In this document: positions 45,183 through 53,669 of the stretch, piece after piece | How positions within the stretch are numbered: position 1 is the first letter of the stretch | Layout: every line of letters begins with the position of its first letter | Assembly (NCBI RefSeq): GCF_031457955.1 | Contig: NZ_JAVDXN010000010.1 | Coordinates: 48,200-112,199, forward strand | Source: Mixta sp031457955 | GTDB taxonomy: Bacteria > Pseudomonadota > Gammaproteobacteria > Enterobacterales > Enterobacteriaceae | Direction of reading: 5' to 3' | DNA length: 64,000 bases | The notes under the pieces: generated by a model | Told to the model about the DNA's origin: nothing | Databases searched by the model: none | Seen by the model: only the letters and a program-made list of their open reading frames with translations | Position numbers and translations under genes: made by a program

Positions 45183-46166
45183 TTAGTTTATTGTAAGCGT
45201 AAAGACCATGCTGGCTTCCACTCTGCCCGCAGTTATTTTGTCCCGGTTAGCATCGTCAAAATACATCTCTGCGGCATAATTAACTTTACGCGTCCCCTGA
45301 AAAGGTGCTGCGCTACCAAAATCTGTTAACTCATTCAATCTGAGATCGCGGTAACACTTAGCACATGCAGCGTATTTATTATGGAGTTTTACGTAAACGT
45401 ATTTAGCATCACCCTGATTTTTTAACAGCGAGGGGTCTTGCCCCCATGCCGTAATACCATCAAATTGAATTTGTGCGGTACTGGGGTTGGGGCAGTCAAG
45501 GGTAATGCTAAATTCTCTTTTAGGGGCGGTGAAGCCAGTTTTTTTGACGTCGGGTAAAAAGTAGTCGCCCAGTTCGATATGATTAGAAGTTGCGATGATG
45601 GAGCAGGAGCGTATCTGAACCCTTATATTATTATTATGCAGGCGTAATAACGTTACTCCCTGTGTGGGATCGCTGTCAGGCGAAACCTTTACTTCCATTA
45701 GTAACCCTGGAGTAATTATTCCGCTTTGGCTGTTTCCTGTTTGCACAAATTCAATTAACAGTGTATCACTCGGTTCGGTACAGGTTCCCTGACATTGATA
45801 CGAACCAGGTACCCATGCATTTGTGCCACGTGACTCGGGCCATTTAATACGAACGCCAACGCCAGCAATGCCGGTGCTGTATACATTATTGATACTGGTT
45901 TTAATAAACCCTGATCGCACATAACTTGAGCGCCAGGTGGAATAAACATTTGTACCGCAGGAGTAACTGATGCCAGGAAGAGACGTTCTGTAACTATAAA
46001 GTATTGTTCCGGGCGTTCCTTTTTGTGAAGGAGTGAGGACAATATCAGGCAGATAGAATTCTAAAGGCTGCGCCAGACTGCAGGCTGCCTGGCTTATACC
46101 AGGCATTATCATAAGCCACATAAAAAATGCCATAGCTAACCGACACATCACCTTAATAACAACCAT
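45183..46166 (-). CDS. Fimbrial tip adhesin / minor pilin with C-terminal pilin domain
   Basis: The product has 327 residues. A signal peptide (cleavage after QAA) is followed by a lectin-type N-terminal domain with paired cysteines (SYSCGTN, YQCQGTCTEP). A FimA-like pilin domain covers about 185-327 (SCSIIATSNHIELGDYF to MVFTLTIN), whose incomplete Ig fold needs chaperone strand complementation. Last place after the usher is typical for the adhesin of a chaperone-usher operon. Its ATG shares one base with the usher stop (TAATG), with AGGAGG upstream. The receptor cannot be told from sequence. Confidence 0.82.
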   Translation of the reverse strand: MVVIKVMCRLAMAFFMWLMIMPGISQAACSLAQPLEFYLPDIVLTPSQKGTPGTILYSYRTSLPGISYSCGTNVYSTWRSSYVRSGFIKTSINNVYSTGIAGVGVRIKWPESRGTNAWVPGSYQCQGTCTEPSDTLLIEFVQTGNSQSGIITPGLLMEVKVSPDSDPTQGVTLLRLHNNNIRVQIRSCSIIATSNHIELGDYFLPDVKKTGFTAPKREFSITLDCPNPSTAQIQFDGITAWGQDPSLLKNQGDAKYVYVKLHNKYAACAKCYRDLRLNELTDFGSAAPFQGTRKVNYAAEMYFDDANRDKITAGRVEASMVFTLTIN

Positions 46167-48775
46167 TATCCCACCTCCTTATGATCTGCATAACAGATAA
46201 GTGTTTCTATCCGATCGGTGTCATCTTTTTTCTCTGATATATTTTCGGCATTTATTTCACAGAAAAACTCTTCATTGCTTTTTTTTCCATGTACTTTGAA
46301 TACGCCCTTTTCTTTCGGTAGGGAAAGCAAAGTGATACCGCCTTGCCCAACAATGCCTGCTACATTATTCGCCGCATCATAAATATGCATGCCGAACGGT
46401 AAATAACCGCCACCTTCCCATTTAGCGCGACTTAAAATGCTTTTATTTACGTGATAGGGGAAAACAACCTTAACCAGCGCGCCAGCCGTTGGAACGGTCA
46501 CTTTACCGTTTTCATTTATATCAAAACTGGCGGAGGTGCCTTTTAAGTCCAACGTCATCACATTTTCTTCATAAGGCGTAACAGTACTGACCAAAGCATA
46601 TCCGCGGCTATCAACTTTCGCGAGCCGGTTACTGGTTAATCTTGCACCTTCAGCACCGGGAGCTTCTATCAGAGCAATAGTGTCACTAAGCCATGGCGAA
46701 AAATTAACGCCATCAGGATGAACTACTGCCCCGCCGCTCAGGGAGATAGCGCCAGAGTAGTAGTTCATGCCCTGACTATAACTTATGCTTTTTTGCAATG
46801 CGTTACCGGAGTGCCCTATATTAAGATCGAAATTAGAGAGCGTTTTGTTTGATTGTTTAAAATAAGCGTTAAAATTTGAGATTGAATCTTCACCAGTATG
46901 ACTCCCGCTGACACCAGTACGTAATCTCGCCTCTTCACTGCTATAGCTAACCATGGTATTAAATTTAGGTCGCTTACGATCTACCGACCCAAAAGGCATT
47001 GAGAAATTCAGATAAAAAATGGTATTCGCCTGATTATTTCGGGTAAAAATACGGTTTACAGAAAAGCTGTAATTTACCCTTTCGTAACTATTGCGATATC
47101 CCAGAAAATAACTGGAGGCGAAGGATTTTTTTTTGTTATCTCCTCGATAGCTTTCCCACCATCCGGAGAAGTCGAGCTCACCCCATCCTTCAGAAAGCGG
47201 CTGCGAAATATTTGCCTCAAGACGATGATTAGATCGCCCGGCAGAATAGTAATCATTGCGCCTGTTATCACGATATCCGGCGTATAGCGCATCACTAAGC
47301 GAGTGATAGTTGCGGCCAGAAAAAGCATAAGCCACTATATTAATTGCTGTATTGGTCGCCATCAGCCGCCGGGCATACCCCATTTTCAGTCGGGCATTAT
47401 TCGTGATACTGTTGTGCTGTTGGCTGTCACGCTCGCCGTTAAACAATGATTCCGTTAGTTCTATGTTGAAAGCGCCCAGCTCCGTGTTCAGCGCAAGACC
47501 ATTATCCACCGCCATATAGCTTTTTTCTGGTGCGGTTTGTACTCCCCCATATAGCGTAACCGTATTATTCAGCCCATAAGCCAGAGTGGACTCCAGCAGC
47601 AGCGGTTTTTCCCGACGGATATGATCGCGTATGCGCCCTGCCGCTAAAGAATAACGGTAATATCCTTCACGAATAAGCTGCGGCAGGCTGCTGTAAGGCA
47701 CGGTAAAGCTTTGCGTTTCACCATTGCTTTCCATAACCGTGACATCCAGATTGCCGCCGTAACCCAGTGCAGAAATATCTGAGATGTTAAATTCGCCGGG
47801 CGGCACATTCTTTTCCAGCAAAATGCTGCCGTTTTGCTTTACCGTTACAATGGCATTGCTGTTAGCTACACCACGAATAATCGGCGCATAGCCTTTGACG
47901 GTCCATGGATACATCCTGTCGTCGCTGCGTAGCATTACACCTTGCAACGACGTATTTTCAAACGTCTCGCCGGAGGTGGTAATGTCGCCAAGTGATAGCT
48001 CAGAAAGCAGAGAAGCGATGGCGCGTTCTGCATACCCCAACTGATGCTGGAAACCTTCATGGTACTCACTGCCGCCACGCCAGATATCATAAGTATGAAA
48101 ACGCCAGTGCCCCAGACGGAACGTACTTGCCAGGCTGCCATACAATGAATATTGATTACTTTTCCCGTTGGTGACCTTACGATAGTGAACATCAGAAGCG
48201 TTGAGGCTGTAGTTCATGCTTAGCGCATTGATTCCTTGCTCCCAGCGTTCTGGATCGATAAATCCTTCCGGGCGATCGATGAGATAAGCCTGGGGTATGG
48301 TGACGTATAGCGCCTCATCGTCATAATTATAATTAACAACCGCGCCAGGAATCAGATCTGCCAGTTGAATACATTCTGAGGATGCCCAATTAACAGGCAG
48401 CTTTGTTTTATCGACGGCGGTTTGTAGCAGAGCATTAACCGGGAAACAGGGTACGACATTCCCGTTCAGATGAATAAAAACCACCTGAAACGTGTTTAAA
48501 CGCTGCTGATTCACTATAATATCAACACGATACTTTCCTGGCGGCATGCTATCCTCTTGTTCAAAATAAGAGAGGTCAATGGTGTTATTAAAATCAGCCA
48601 GAAAGCGCGCGTTGAATTTAGTAATGTTCTTTTTTTGCGGCTCTGGCCTGGCTGGCTGATCGCTAGAAGCATCACTTGCATTAACTACACCAATATTGGC
48701 TGAAGCTAACGCGCTTAATACAAAAATCAGGGCAGCTTTTTTACCCTTTGCCGCCTTCTCTTTTTTCATTTTCAT
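46166..48775 (-). CDS. Fimbrial outer-membrane usher protein
   Basis: The product has 869 residues, the family length. The signal peptide spans residues 1-33 and the N-terminal periplasmic domain about 52-190 (FNARFLADFNNTIDLSYF). The 24-strand barrel has an embedded plug, with PIIRGVANSNAIVTVKQNGS near residue 300, and there are C-terminal domains with a cysteine pair (FCEIN, LICYA). It catalyses polymerisation and secretion of pilus subunits delivered by the chaperone. It overlaps the chaperone gene by 4 bp (ATGA) and the adhesin by 1 bp. Confidence 0.95.
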   Translation of the reverse strand: MKMKKEKAAKGKKAALIFVLSALASANIGVVNASDASSDQPARPEPQKKNITKFNARFLADFNNTIDLSYFEQEDSMPPGKYRVDIIVNQQRLNTFQVVFIHLNGNVVPCFPVNALLQTAVDKTKLPVNWASSECIQLADLIPGAVVNYNYDDEALYVTIPQAYLIDRPEGFIDPERWEQGINALSMNYSLNASDVHYRKVTNGKSNQYSLYGSLASTFRLGHWRFHTYDIWRGGSEYHEGFQHQLGYAERAIASLLSELSLGDITTSGETFENTSLQGVMLRSDDRMYPWTVKGYAPIIRGVANSNAIVTVKQNGSILLEKNVPPGEFNISDISALGYGGNLDVTVMESNGETQSFTVPYSSLPQLIREGYYRYSLAAGRIRDHIRREKPLLLESTLAYGLNNTVTLYGGVQTAPEKSYMAVDNGLALNTELGAFNIELTESLFNGERDSQQHNSITNNARLKMGYARRLMATNTAINIVAYAFSGRNYHSLSDALYAGYRDNRRNDYYSAGRSNHRLEANISQPLSEGWGELDFSGWWESYRGDNKKKSFASSYFLGYRNSYERVNYSFSVNRIFTRNNQANTIFYLNFSMPFGSVDRKRPKFNTMVSYSSEEARLRTGVSGSHTGEDSISNFNAYFKQSNKTLSNFDLNIGHSGNALQKSISYSQGMNYYSGAISLSGGAVVHPDGVNFSPWLSDTIALIEAPGAEGARLTSNRLAKVDSRGYALVSTVTPYEENVMTLDLKGTSASFDINENGKVTVPTAGALVKVVFPYHVNKSILSRAKWEGGGYLPFGMHIYDAANNVAGIVGQGGITLLSLPKEKGVFKVHGKKSNEEFFCEINAENISEKKDDTDRIETLICYADHKEVG

Positions 48776-49500
48776 AATTGACGTTTGATATTAACAAATG
48801 CACCTAAATCAGAAATGTAATCATACTCAAGTGCATTTACATTCGCTGTTTCCATTCCTTTAAACGTAACTATTTGGGAGGCATAGGGTGAGATCATTTC
48901 TCCAGAATGCATGGCGATGATATTATCACCTTGCTTTAACTTTATATTTACCAGCGTAATATGAAACGGAGAATTATTAGTTGCGACAAATTCATAACCC
49001 TTGCCTGACCTGCGTTTTTTCCAGGTTAGCTGTTCAGCGGCTGAGATTAAGGTGCCTTCCATATTCACAGGACGGTAAAAAAGCTTAATTCTGGTACGAA
49101 AAGCCATGTTAAGCTTATTTTTTTCTTTATTTTTAGTGTCGATTTCAGGCACATCCAGCGCATTTATCCAGAACATGCTTTCACGATCCTGAGGTAAAGT
49201 GCTCGAAGCCTTCTCCGTAGAAAATATGCGAAAAACCTTACGCTTACTGACATTAATTCGGCCTACTGGTGGCGTGATAAACAACGGTAAGTCATCCTGA
49301 ATTTTCATTTCGTTGTTGTCTTTACCTGATAGCCATAGTTGGACCAGCGAAGGACTTTCGCCTACATTCCTGATTACAAAAGATTGTTCCTTTTCAGCAG
49401 CATTTAATATCACACGCGTTGCCAAAATCTGGATAGATGCTAATGAGAAGGATGAATAAGTTAACAGAAAAGAAGAGAACAGAACCGTTACTAAGCGCAT
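48772..49500 (-). CDS. PapD-like periplasmic fimbrial chaperone
   Basis: The product has 242 residues. The signal peptide is cleaved after SLA. Two Ig-like domains follow, with the pilin-anchoring Arg in ILATRVILNAAEKEQ and Lys in IKLFYRP, and the chaperone signature ESMFWINALDVPE near residue 105. It donates its G1 strand to pilus subunits. It overlaps the usher start by 4 bp and follows the pilin gene by 72 bp. Confidence 0.95.
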   Translation of the reverse strand: MRLVTVLFSSFLLTYSSFSLASIQILATRVILNAAEKEQSFVIRNVGESPSLVQLWLSGKDNNEMKIQDDLPLFITPPVGRINVSKRKVFRIFSTEKASSTLPQDRESMFWINALDVPEIDTKNKEKNKLNMAFRTRIKLFYRPVNMEGTLISAAEQLTWKKRRSGKGYEFVATNNSPFHITLVNIKLKQGDNIIAMHSGEMISPYASQIVTFKGMETANVNALEYDYISDLGAFVNIKRQL

Positions 49501-49572
49501 AATACTACTCTGATGTAATGTTCATTAAGGTAAATATGGGGACATGCGCCCCATATAATTAACGGGTTAGGG

Positions 49573-50154
49573 TTAACGATACGTGATTGAATAAATCACA
49601 TCAGTTGATACCGTACCGGCTTTTGCAGCACCATTAACCGAAGCGTACTGGCCCCAATATTCAAACCTGGCGGTATTTTGATTAATGGTAACGGCCTGAT
49701 GATCGGCGTTCAGCTCATTAAGTTTTAAAGGCTTTTTATCATTGTTCAAAATACGAACCTGCACATTTTCTGCCGCGCCGGATATCGTATGATTTTTCAG
49801 ATAGCCCGTTGTATTATCGATATTCGTGCTTTGCGCCCTTTCAAATACAACGTTTGCGACTTTATTATTTGGGCAGTTCTGCCCGGAAAGATTGATAAAA
49901 AAACGCGTGTCGCCAGCATACTTTCCGGCACTGGAAAGTGCCGTCACGCTAACGGGTGGTAGGTTTACGGTGAAATCTGCCCCCTGATTAGGCTGGTTTT
50001 CATCACCGCCAGTAATATCACAGGTGGCGTCAGATATTGTACCGACAAAGCTAATTGTTCCGTCATTAGCTGTTACGCCCGTTGAAACCACAGACATTAA
50101 GCTTACTACTGTAGCAAACATCAGCGTCCAATTTTTATTACTTAACTTTCCCAC
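49573..50154 (-). CDS. Major type 1-like fimbrial subunit
   Basis: The product has 193 residues. The signal peptide (1-29) precedes the FimA fold: GTISFVGTISDATCDI donor strand and first Cys, NCPNN second Cys, and the C-terminal VIYSITYR with the penultimate Tyr typical of pilins. It starts at a GTG (50154) with AAGGA upstream; the overlapping ATG two bases earlier is out of frame and hits a stop at once. It is the first gene of the fimbria-TPS cluster, consistent with high expression of the major subunit. Confidence 0.92.
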   Translation of the reverse strand: MGKLSNKNWTLMFATVVSLMSVVSTGVTANDGTISFVGTISDATCDITGGDENQPNQGADFTVNLPPVSVTALSSAGKYAGDTRFFINLSGQNCPNNKVANVVFERAQSTNIDNTTGYLKNHTISGAAENVQVRILNNDKKPLKLNELNADHQAVTINQNTARFEYWGQYASVNGAAKAGTVSTDVIYSITYR

Positions 50155-50214
50155 ATCGTATCCTTAATGCGTTAAAAACAAGAAATTCCCAACCGTTTGT
50201 TAAAGAATGTAGTG

Positions 50215-50259
50215 CTACTGCAAACTTAGCGCACGATGAAATAGCGTAAGTCCGGCCAT
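50215..50259 (-). CDS. Possible 14-residue leader peptide upstream of the pilin gene
   Basis: ATG at 50259 opens a 14-codon frame (MAGLTLFHRALSLQ) ending in TAG, with AAGGGG 8 bases upstream, a better ribosome-binding site than chance would usually give. It lies 61 bp before the pilin start. It may be a regulatory leader peptide or chance. Confidence 0.25.
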   Translation of the reverse strand: MAGLTLFHRALSLQ

Positions 50260-50586
50260 TCTATTTACCCCTTATTTTTGCAGTATAAGTTTCGTCTCAA
50301 TATTTCATTACATTAAAAAGAGAGAGTCGAAATAAAGACCTCTGCAACCTGGCAAATTAACGTTATGTTTTCTGGCTGTAAAGTTATAAAGGATGTAGTT
50401 ATATCGCTTAATCCACGGCTTATATTAATTAATAAGTAAGACTTTTCGCTTAACCAACAAGCAACAGTCAAAAAAAGAAGACTTTAATAGGATAAGCAAA
50501 GGCATTGCGATGTTTATGTGGCAGGGTTCCCGGCGCATAGTTAAAGCACACCGTGAATTTACATGGAGGGAGACTTAGTTAAGAAG

Positions 50587-50650
50587 AGGGTTGGGTAATG
50601 CGATAGCCGGGCACTACTTTGCGGTAACCCCGTCCCGACGCCCCAACCTT
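50587..50650 (-). other. Nested stem-loop structure between gspS and the fimbrial operon
   Basis: Outer arms GGTTGGG and CCCAACC (50589-50595, 50642-50648) enclose a second stem that pairs best on the minus strand (GTCGGG with CCCGGC, 50606-50639, one G-U). Further self-complementary GC stretches lie inside. It is about 25 bases downstream of the gspS stop. The tail CTCTTCTT is only moderately U-rich. It may be the T2SS operon terminator or a structured leader; no riboswitch class was recognised. Confidence 0.5.
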
Positions 50651-50673
50651 AAATTATCAAGCAGATGCTTTTG

Positions 50674-51060
50674 TTAAGGCCTCTGCATTAGTGGCATCAC
50701 ATAGCTTTTGAAAAACGCACATTGTTCAGATAATGGCGTAGTATCATTGACCAGGGCCAGGTAGAGTTTTTCACTTTGATTTGCCAACGTTTGATAAGCG
50801 TTATGGCGCGTATCCCAGCCCCGCTGCTGCGCCAGCGAAGTAACCTGCGAAAAAAGCGCTGCGCGCTCTGGTATCTCAAGCGCCTGGCAGCGTTCCCTGA
50901 GATAAATGCCGCCTGCGACGATAGCCGCAAGCTGGCTCACTTGCGCCTCCGAGGATACTGGAACCACAATTGCCGACGGTTCTGCTTTTTCAGCTGCATG
51001 CTGACAGCCGGTAAGCAGCAGAATTAACGCTGCGGTGGCACAAAACTTTTTGATTAGCAT
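50674..51060 (-). CDS. gspS: GspS, PulS/OutS-family T2SS pilotin lipoprotein
   Basis: The product is a 128-residue lipoprotein with lipobox LTGC at residues 16-19. The mature protein is all-helical, with SQLAAIVAGGIYLRERC and EQCAFFKSYV; this Cys pair is characteristic of the PulS/OutS pilotins. A pilotin escorts the secretin GspD to the outer membrane and protects it. The ATG at 51060 is chosen over an upstream in-frame start at 51099 because AAGGGAAG lies 3-10 bases upstream and the signal peptide starts there. It is the last gene of the T2SS operon. Confidence 0.85.
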   Translation of the reverse strand: MLIKKFCATAALILLLTGCQHAAEKAEPSAIVVPVSSEAQVSQLAAIVAGGIYLRERCQALEIPERAALFSQVTSLAQQRGWDTRHNAYQTLANQSEKLYLALVNDTTPLSEQCAFFKSYVMPLMQRP

Positions 51061-51122
51061 AACTTCCCTTACTTTTTGATTTTTATCCACATCCGGCACC
51101 GAACGTTACCGGTGTTGCTTTG

Positions 51123-51977
51123 TCAGCCGAAAGGGCTACCCAGCTGATTCATAACCATCAATACCGCGGCGCTGAACGCTAATGCAGGCCCAAAAGGCAG
51201 CGCGCTACTCAGGCTTTTCTTGGCCAGTAAATTGAGCAGAATGATCATCAACACCCCTAACGAAGAGGCCAGGAAAAGTAACAAAGGTAACGCCTGCCAT
51301 CCCAGCCATGCGCCCAACGCAGCGGTTAACTTTAAATCGCCATAGCCCATACACTGTTTTCCGGTGGCATGATTAACTACCATCACAATTAGCCACAGCG
51401 TTACGTAGCCCGCCGCCGCCCCTATTACCGCAGCCGATAAAGGCGCAAAGCGATCCTGCAGGTTAAAGAGCAGGCCGCACCAAAGCAGGCTATAAGTCAG
51501 CTCATCAGGTAACAGACCACAGTCAATATCGATCAGGGTTAACGCCAGTAACTGCCAGCTAAACAGCAATACGCCACACAGCGTCATGTCGGGTGGCAAA
51601 CAATATCCTGCAGTCAGCGTCAGAACCAGCGATGCTGTTTCAACCGCCGGGTATCTTGCGCTTATTCCCTGGCGACAATGGCGGCATTTCGCGCCTAATA
51701 GCAGCCAGCTGATTAATGGAATATTATCGCGCCATGCCACCGTTTGCTGGCAGCATGGACAGTGGGATGCGGGTAACCATAAATTGAAGCAGCCGCTATC
51801 CCGTGAACAGCTTATATCTATCGGGGAGCGGCAGTCAGCCGCTGCCATCATCAAGGGTAAACGATAAATAATAACGTTGAGCAAGCTGCCGACACACAAA
51901 CCAATAATGGCGAGGCTGCTCCACCATAACCACGGCGGCAGGCTCGCTGGTGAAATGTCAAAAAGGTCACTTACCAC
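51123..51977 (-). CDS. gspO: GspO, prepilin peptidase / N-methyltransferase
   Basis: The product has 284 residues with multiple membrane spans. The N-terminal methylase domain has two CXXC zinc motifs (CPCC, CRHC) and the insert preceding SARYPAVE. The catalytic aspartates are in LTLIDIDCGLLPDELT and MGYGDLKL (GxGDxK). It cleaves and N-methylates the pseudopilins GspG to GspK. It starts at a GTG overlapping the gspM stop by 7 bp. gspN is absent, and GspO directly follows GspM. Confidence 0.95.
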   Translation of the reverse strand: MVSDLFDISPASLPPWLWWSSLAIIGLCVGSLLNVIIYRLPLMMAAADCRSPIDISCSRDSGCFNLWLPASHCPCCQQTVAWRDNIPLISWLLLGAKCRHCRQGISARYPAVETASLVLTLTAGYCLPPDMTLCGVLLFSWQLLALTLIDIDCGLLPDELTYSLLWCGLLFNLQDRFAPLSAAVIGAAAGYVTLWLIVMVVNHATGKQCMGYGDLKLTAALGAWLGWQALPLLLFLASSLGVLMIILLNLLAKKSLSSALPFGPALAFSAAVLMVMNQLGSPFG

Positions 51978-52489
51978 CCGCTATTTTTCCCCGCATGTAG
52001 AATATTTTCCCCATCACGACTTAGTATCAGCTTATTAATGTATACCAGGTCACTGTTATCTTTTATCGCTGTTAAATCTATCTTGCTGACAATAATGTTA
52101 TGGCTGGCCTGTACATATATTAACAGGCGCATCAGCGGGAGAAACTCCACTGGCCCATTGGGAGTAATGAGTTCTAACTGCTGCTCATTAGCCACGCCGA
52201 TAGTTAAACCTAATTTATATTCTTCTAATGCCTGGGTAACCTGTTGCGTTAAGCTGCCTGCGGTTTCAGACGCAGTGAAATCAAATTGCGCAACGTTATC
52301 CGCTATCCATACATAATCCGTCGCCGCCTTATTCATTTTTTCTTTCCCTTTTTGTTGATATTCCATTAATGGAGACAGTAATCCAAACCAGATGAGAATA
52401 AGAATGCCAGCAATAGCCAGCAGAACCAGCAGCGCTTTCTCCCGTGTCGAATATTCACCCCAGCGCTGATATAAACGTTGTTTCATCAT
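51971..52489 (-). CDS. gspM: GspM, T2SS inner-membrane platform protein
   Basis: The product has 172 residues with one N-terminal membrane span at about 18-37 and a periplasmic ferredoxin-like domain. The start MMKQRLYQRWGEYSTREK and short length fit GspM (about 150-180). It pairs with GspL and anchors the cytoplasmic ATPase. The gene follows gspL by 3 bp. Confidence 0.88.
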   Translation of the reverse strand: MMKQRLYQRWGEYSTREKALLVLLAIAGILILIWFGLLSPLMEYQQKGKEKMNKAATDYVWIADNVAQFDFTASETAGSLTQQVTQALEEYKLGLTIGVANEQQLELITPNGPVEFLPLMRLLIYVQASHNIIVSKIDLTAIKDNSDLVYINKLILSRDGENILHAGKNSGW

Positions 52490-52492
52490 TAG

Positions 52493-53644
52493 TTACTCAT
52501 GCAATAAAGGAGAATGCTCAACGCTGACAACAGGTTGTCGGTTAAGGGGCTGGGCATTCAGAAAAGTCACAAACGCTTCCCATTCTTTGCCCTCAGCGGT
52601 TAATTGCAGCAGATTGTCAGCGGCGGAATAGCGCAGCTGGCTAATGGTGACCTGCGGATACTGTTTTTTAGCTTGCGCCATTTTCAATATCACCTGCCGA
52701 AAATTAGCCGGTGGGCTATGCTCCGCTTTGCTTTTCAGGCGTTGCATCAGGTGAAACCGCGGATTGCTTACCTTTTGCTGGCTATGCGTTAACGCCTGAT
52801 ATAGGGCGCTATTTTTCGCTTCCAGTTGTGCCGCCTGCTGCCAGTAATGGTGACCGCTTAACAACAATCCGGCGCAGAGAGTCACCAGCCCCGCGGCAGC
52901 AATAGCGGGAACGATGCGCCATCCCGGCCACTTTTTCTCCCCCCCGATACGCAACGGTTTTTCCAGCAAATTAATGGATGAGCAGGTTGAATAAGATGCC
53001 AAAATGGTCAGCGTCTCACCGCGTACTTTATGGCGCCAGTGCGCTGGCTGCGTAGCGGGCTCCCGATCGCCGTAAACTTCAACCGGCAGCGGTTCTTCAT
53101 CCTCCAGCTGCGCCAGCCACTCTTTTTTTAACACCACGCCGCTGTATTCATGCTGGCGAATAATACAACGCTGATGATCGTATAACAGGCTCCAGCCTTT
53201 ATCTGGCGCAACGGGCAGGCAAAAGCTATCAGGCACAATGCGATGTAAAGGCAACAAGGCTTCCATAAACGCTGTTTGCCATTGCTGCATCTGTTGTCGG
53301 CTGATACCTGCCAGATAATAAGGGGATTGAAACGAGATCGCCGTCCAGTGCAGATCCTCTACCGGTCCGATAATCTGCTCTTCAATCTGATAAGGTAGCG
53401 CTGCCAGCATCTTTTTATTCAGTTTGACCTTATCCATTACCGGCAGCGTAACAGGCAAGCAGATAACCATTTCGCCAGGCGCCAGCAGTATGACTTCAGC
53501 ACCAGCGGCATAAGTTTGTAATGTATGCAGCTGTGACATATCTGTCAGCTCGCCGCTAACCGGCACCTTTTCCTCTGCCTGATACAGCCATTCAACCCGC
53601 TCATCAGCCGACAGCGAAGGCCGGATAAATAATCGACAAGGCAT
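52493..53644 (-). CDS. gspL: GspL, T2SS inner-membrane platform protein
   Basis: The product has 383 residues. The cytoplasmic actin-like domain (1-235) binds GspE, with LPYQIEEQIIGPVEDLH typical of the family. A membrane span follows at about 250-268, then a periplasmic ferredoxin-like domain. It recruits the ATPase GspE to the membrane. It follows gspK by 25 bp. Confidence 0.9.
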   Translation of the reverse strand: MPCRLFIRPSLSADERVEWLYQAEEKVPVSGELTDMSQLHTLQTYAAGAEVILLAPGEMVICLPVTLPVMDKVKLNKKMLAALPYQIEEQIIGPVEDLHWTAISFQSPYYLAGISRQQMQQWQTAFMEALLPLHRIVPDSFCLPVAPDKGWSLLYDHQRCIIRQHEYSGVVLKKEWLAQLEDEEPLPVEVYGDREPATQPAHWRHKVRGETLTILASYSTCSSINLLEKPLRIGGEKKWPGWRIVPAIAAAGLVTLCAGLLLSGHHYWQQAAQLEAKNSALYQALTHSQQKVSNPRFHLMQRLKSKAEHSPPANFRQVILKMAQAKKQYPQVTISQLRYSAADNLLQLTAEGKEWEAFVTFLNAQPLNRQPVVSVEHSPLLHE

Positions 53645-53669
53645 CCAAAATTCCCTTTTGCGGTTGCTT

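Larger units (their letters stand above)
50155..50673. promoter_or_regulatory. Control region upstream of the fimbrial operon
   Basis: This 519-bp AT-rich region separates gspS from the pilin gene on the same strand. It should contain the fimbrial promoter. I see no FimB/FimE-type inverted repeats flanking a promoter, so phase inversion is not supported. It holds a structured hairpin near the gspS end and a possible 14-codon leader ORF (described separately). Confidence 0.45.

Noticed and set aside
50155..50400. FimB/FimE-type invertible promoter of the fimbrial operon
   Set aside because: No pair of short inverted repeats flanking a promoter and no recombinase gene were found in the window.
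50587..50650. Cyclic-di-GMP (GEMM) riboswitch upstream of the fimbriae
   Set aside because: A GGGGTTACCG segment is reminiscent of the motif, but the order of conserved elements does not fit the consensus.
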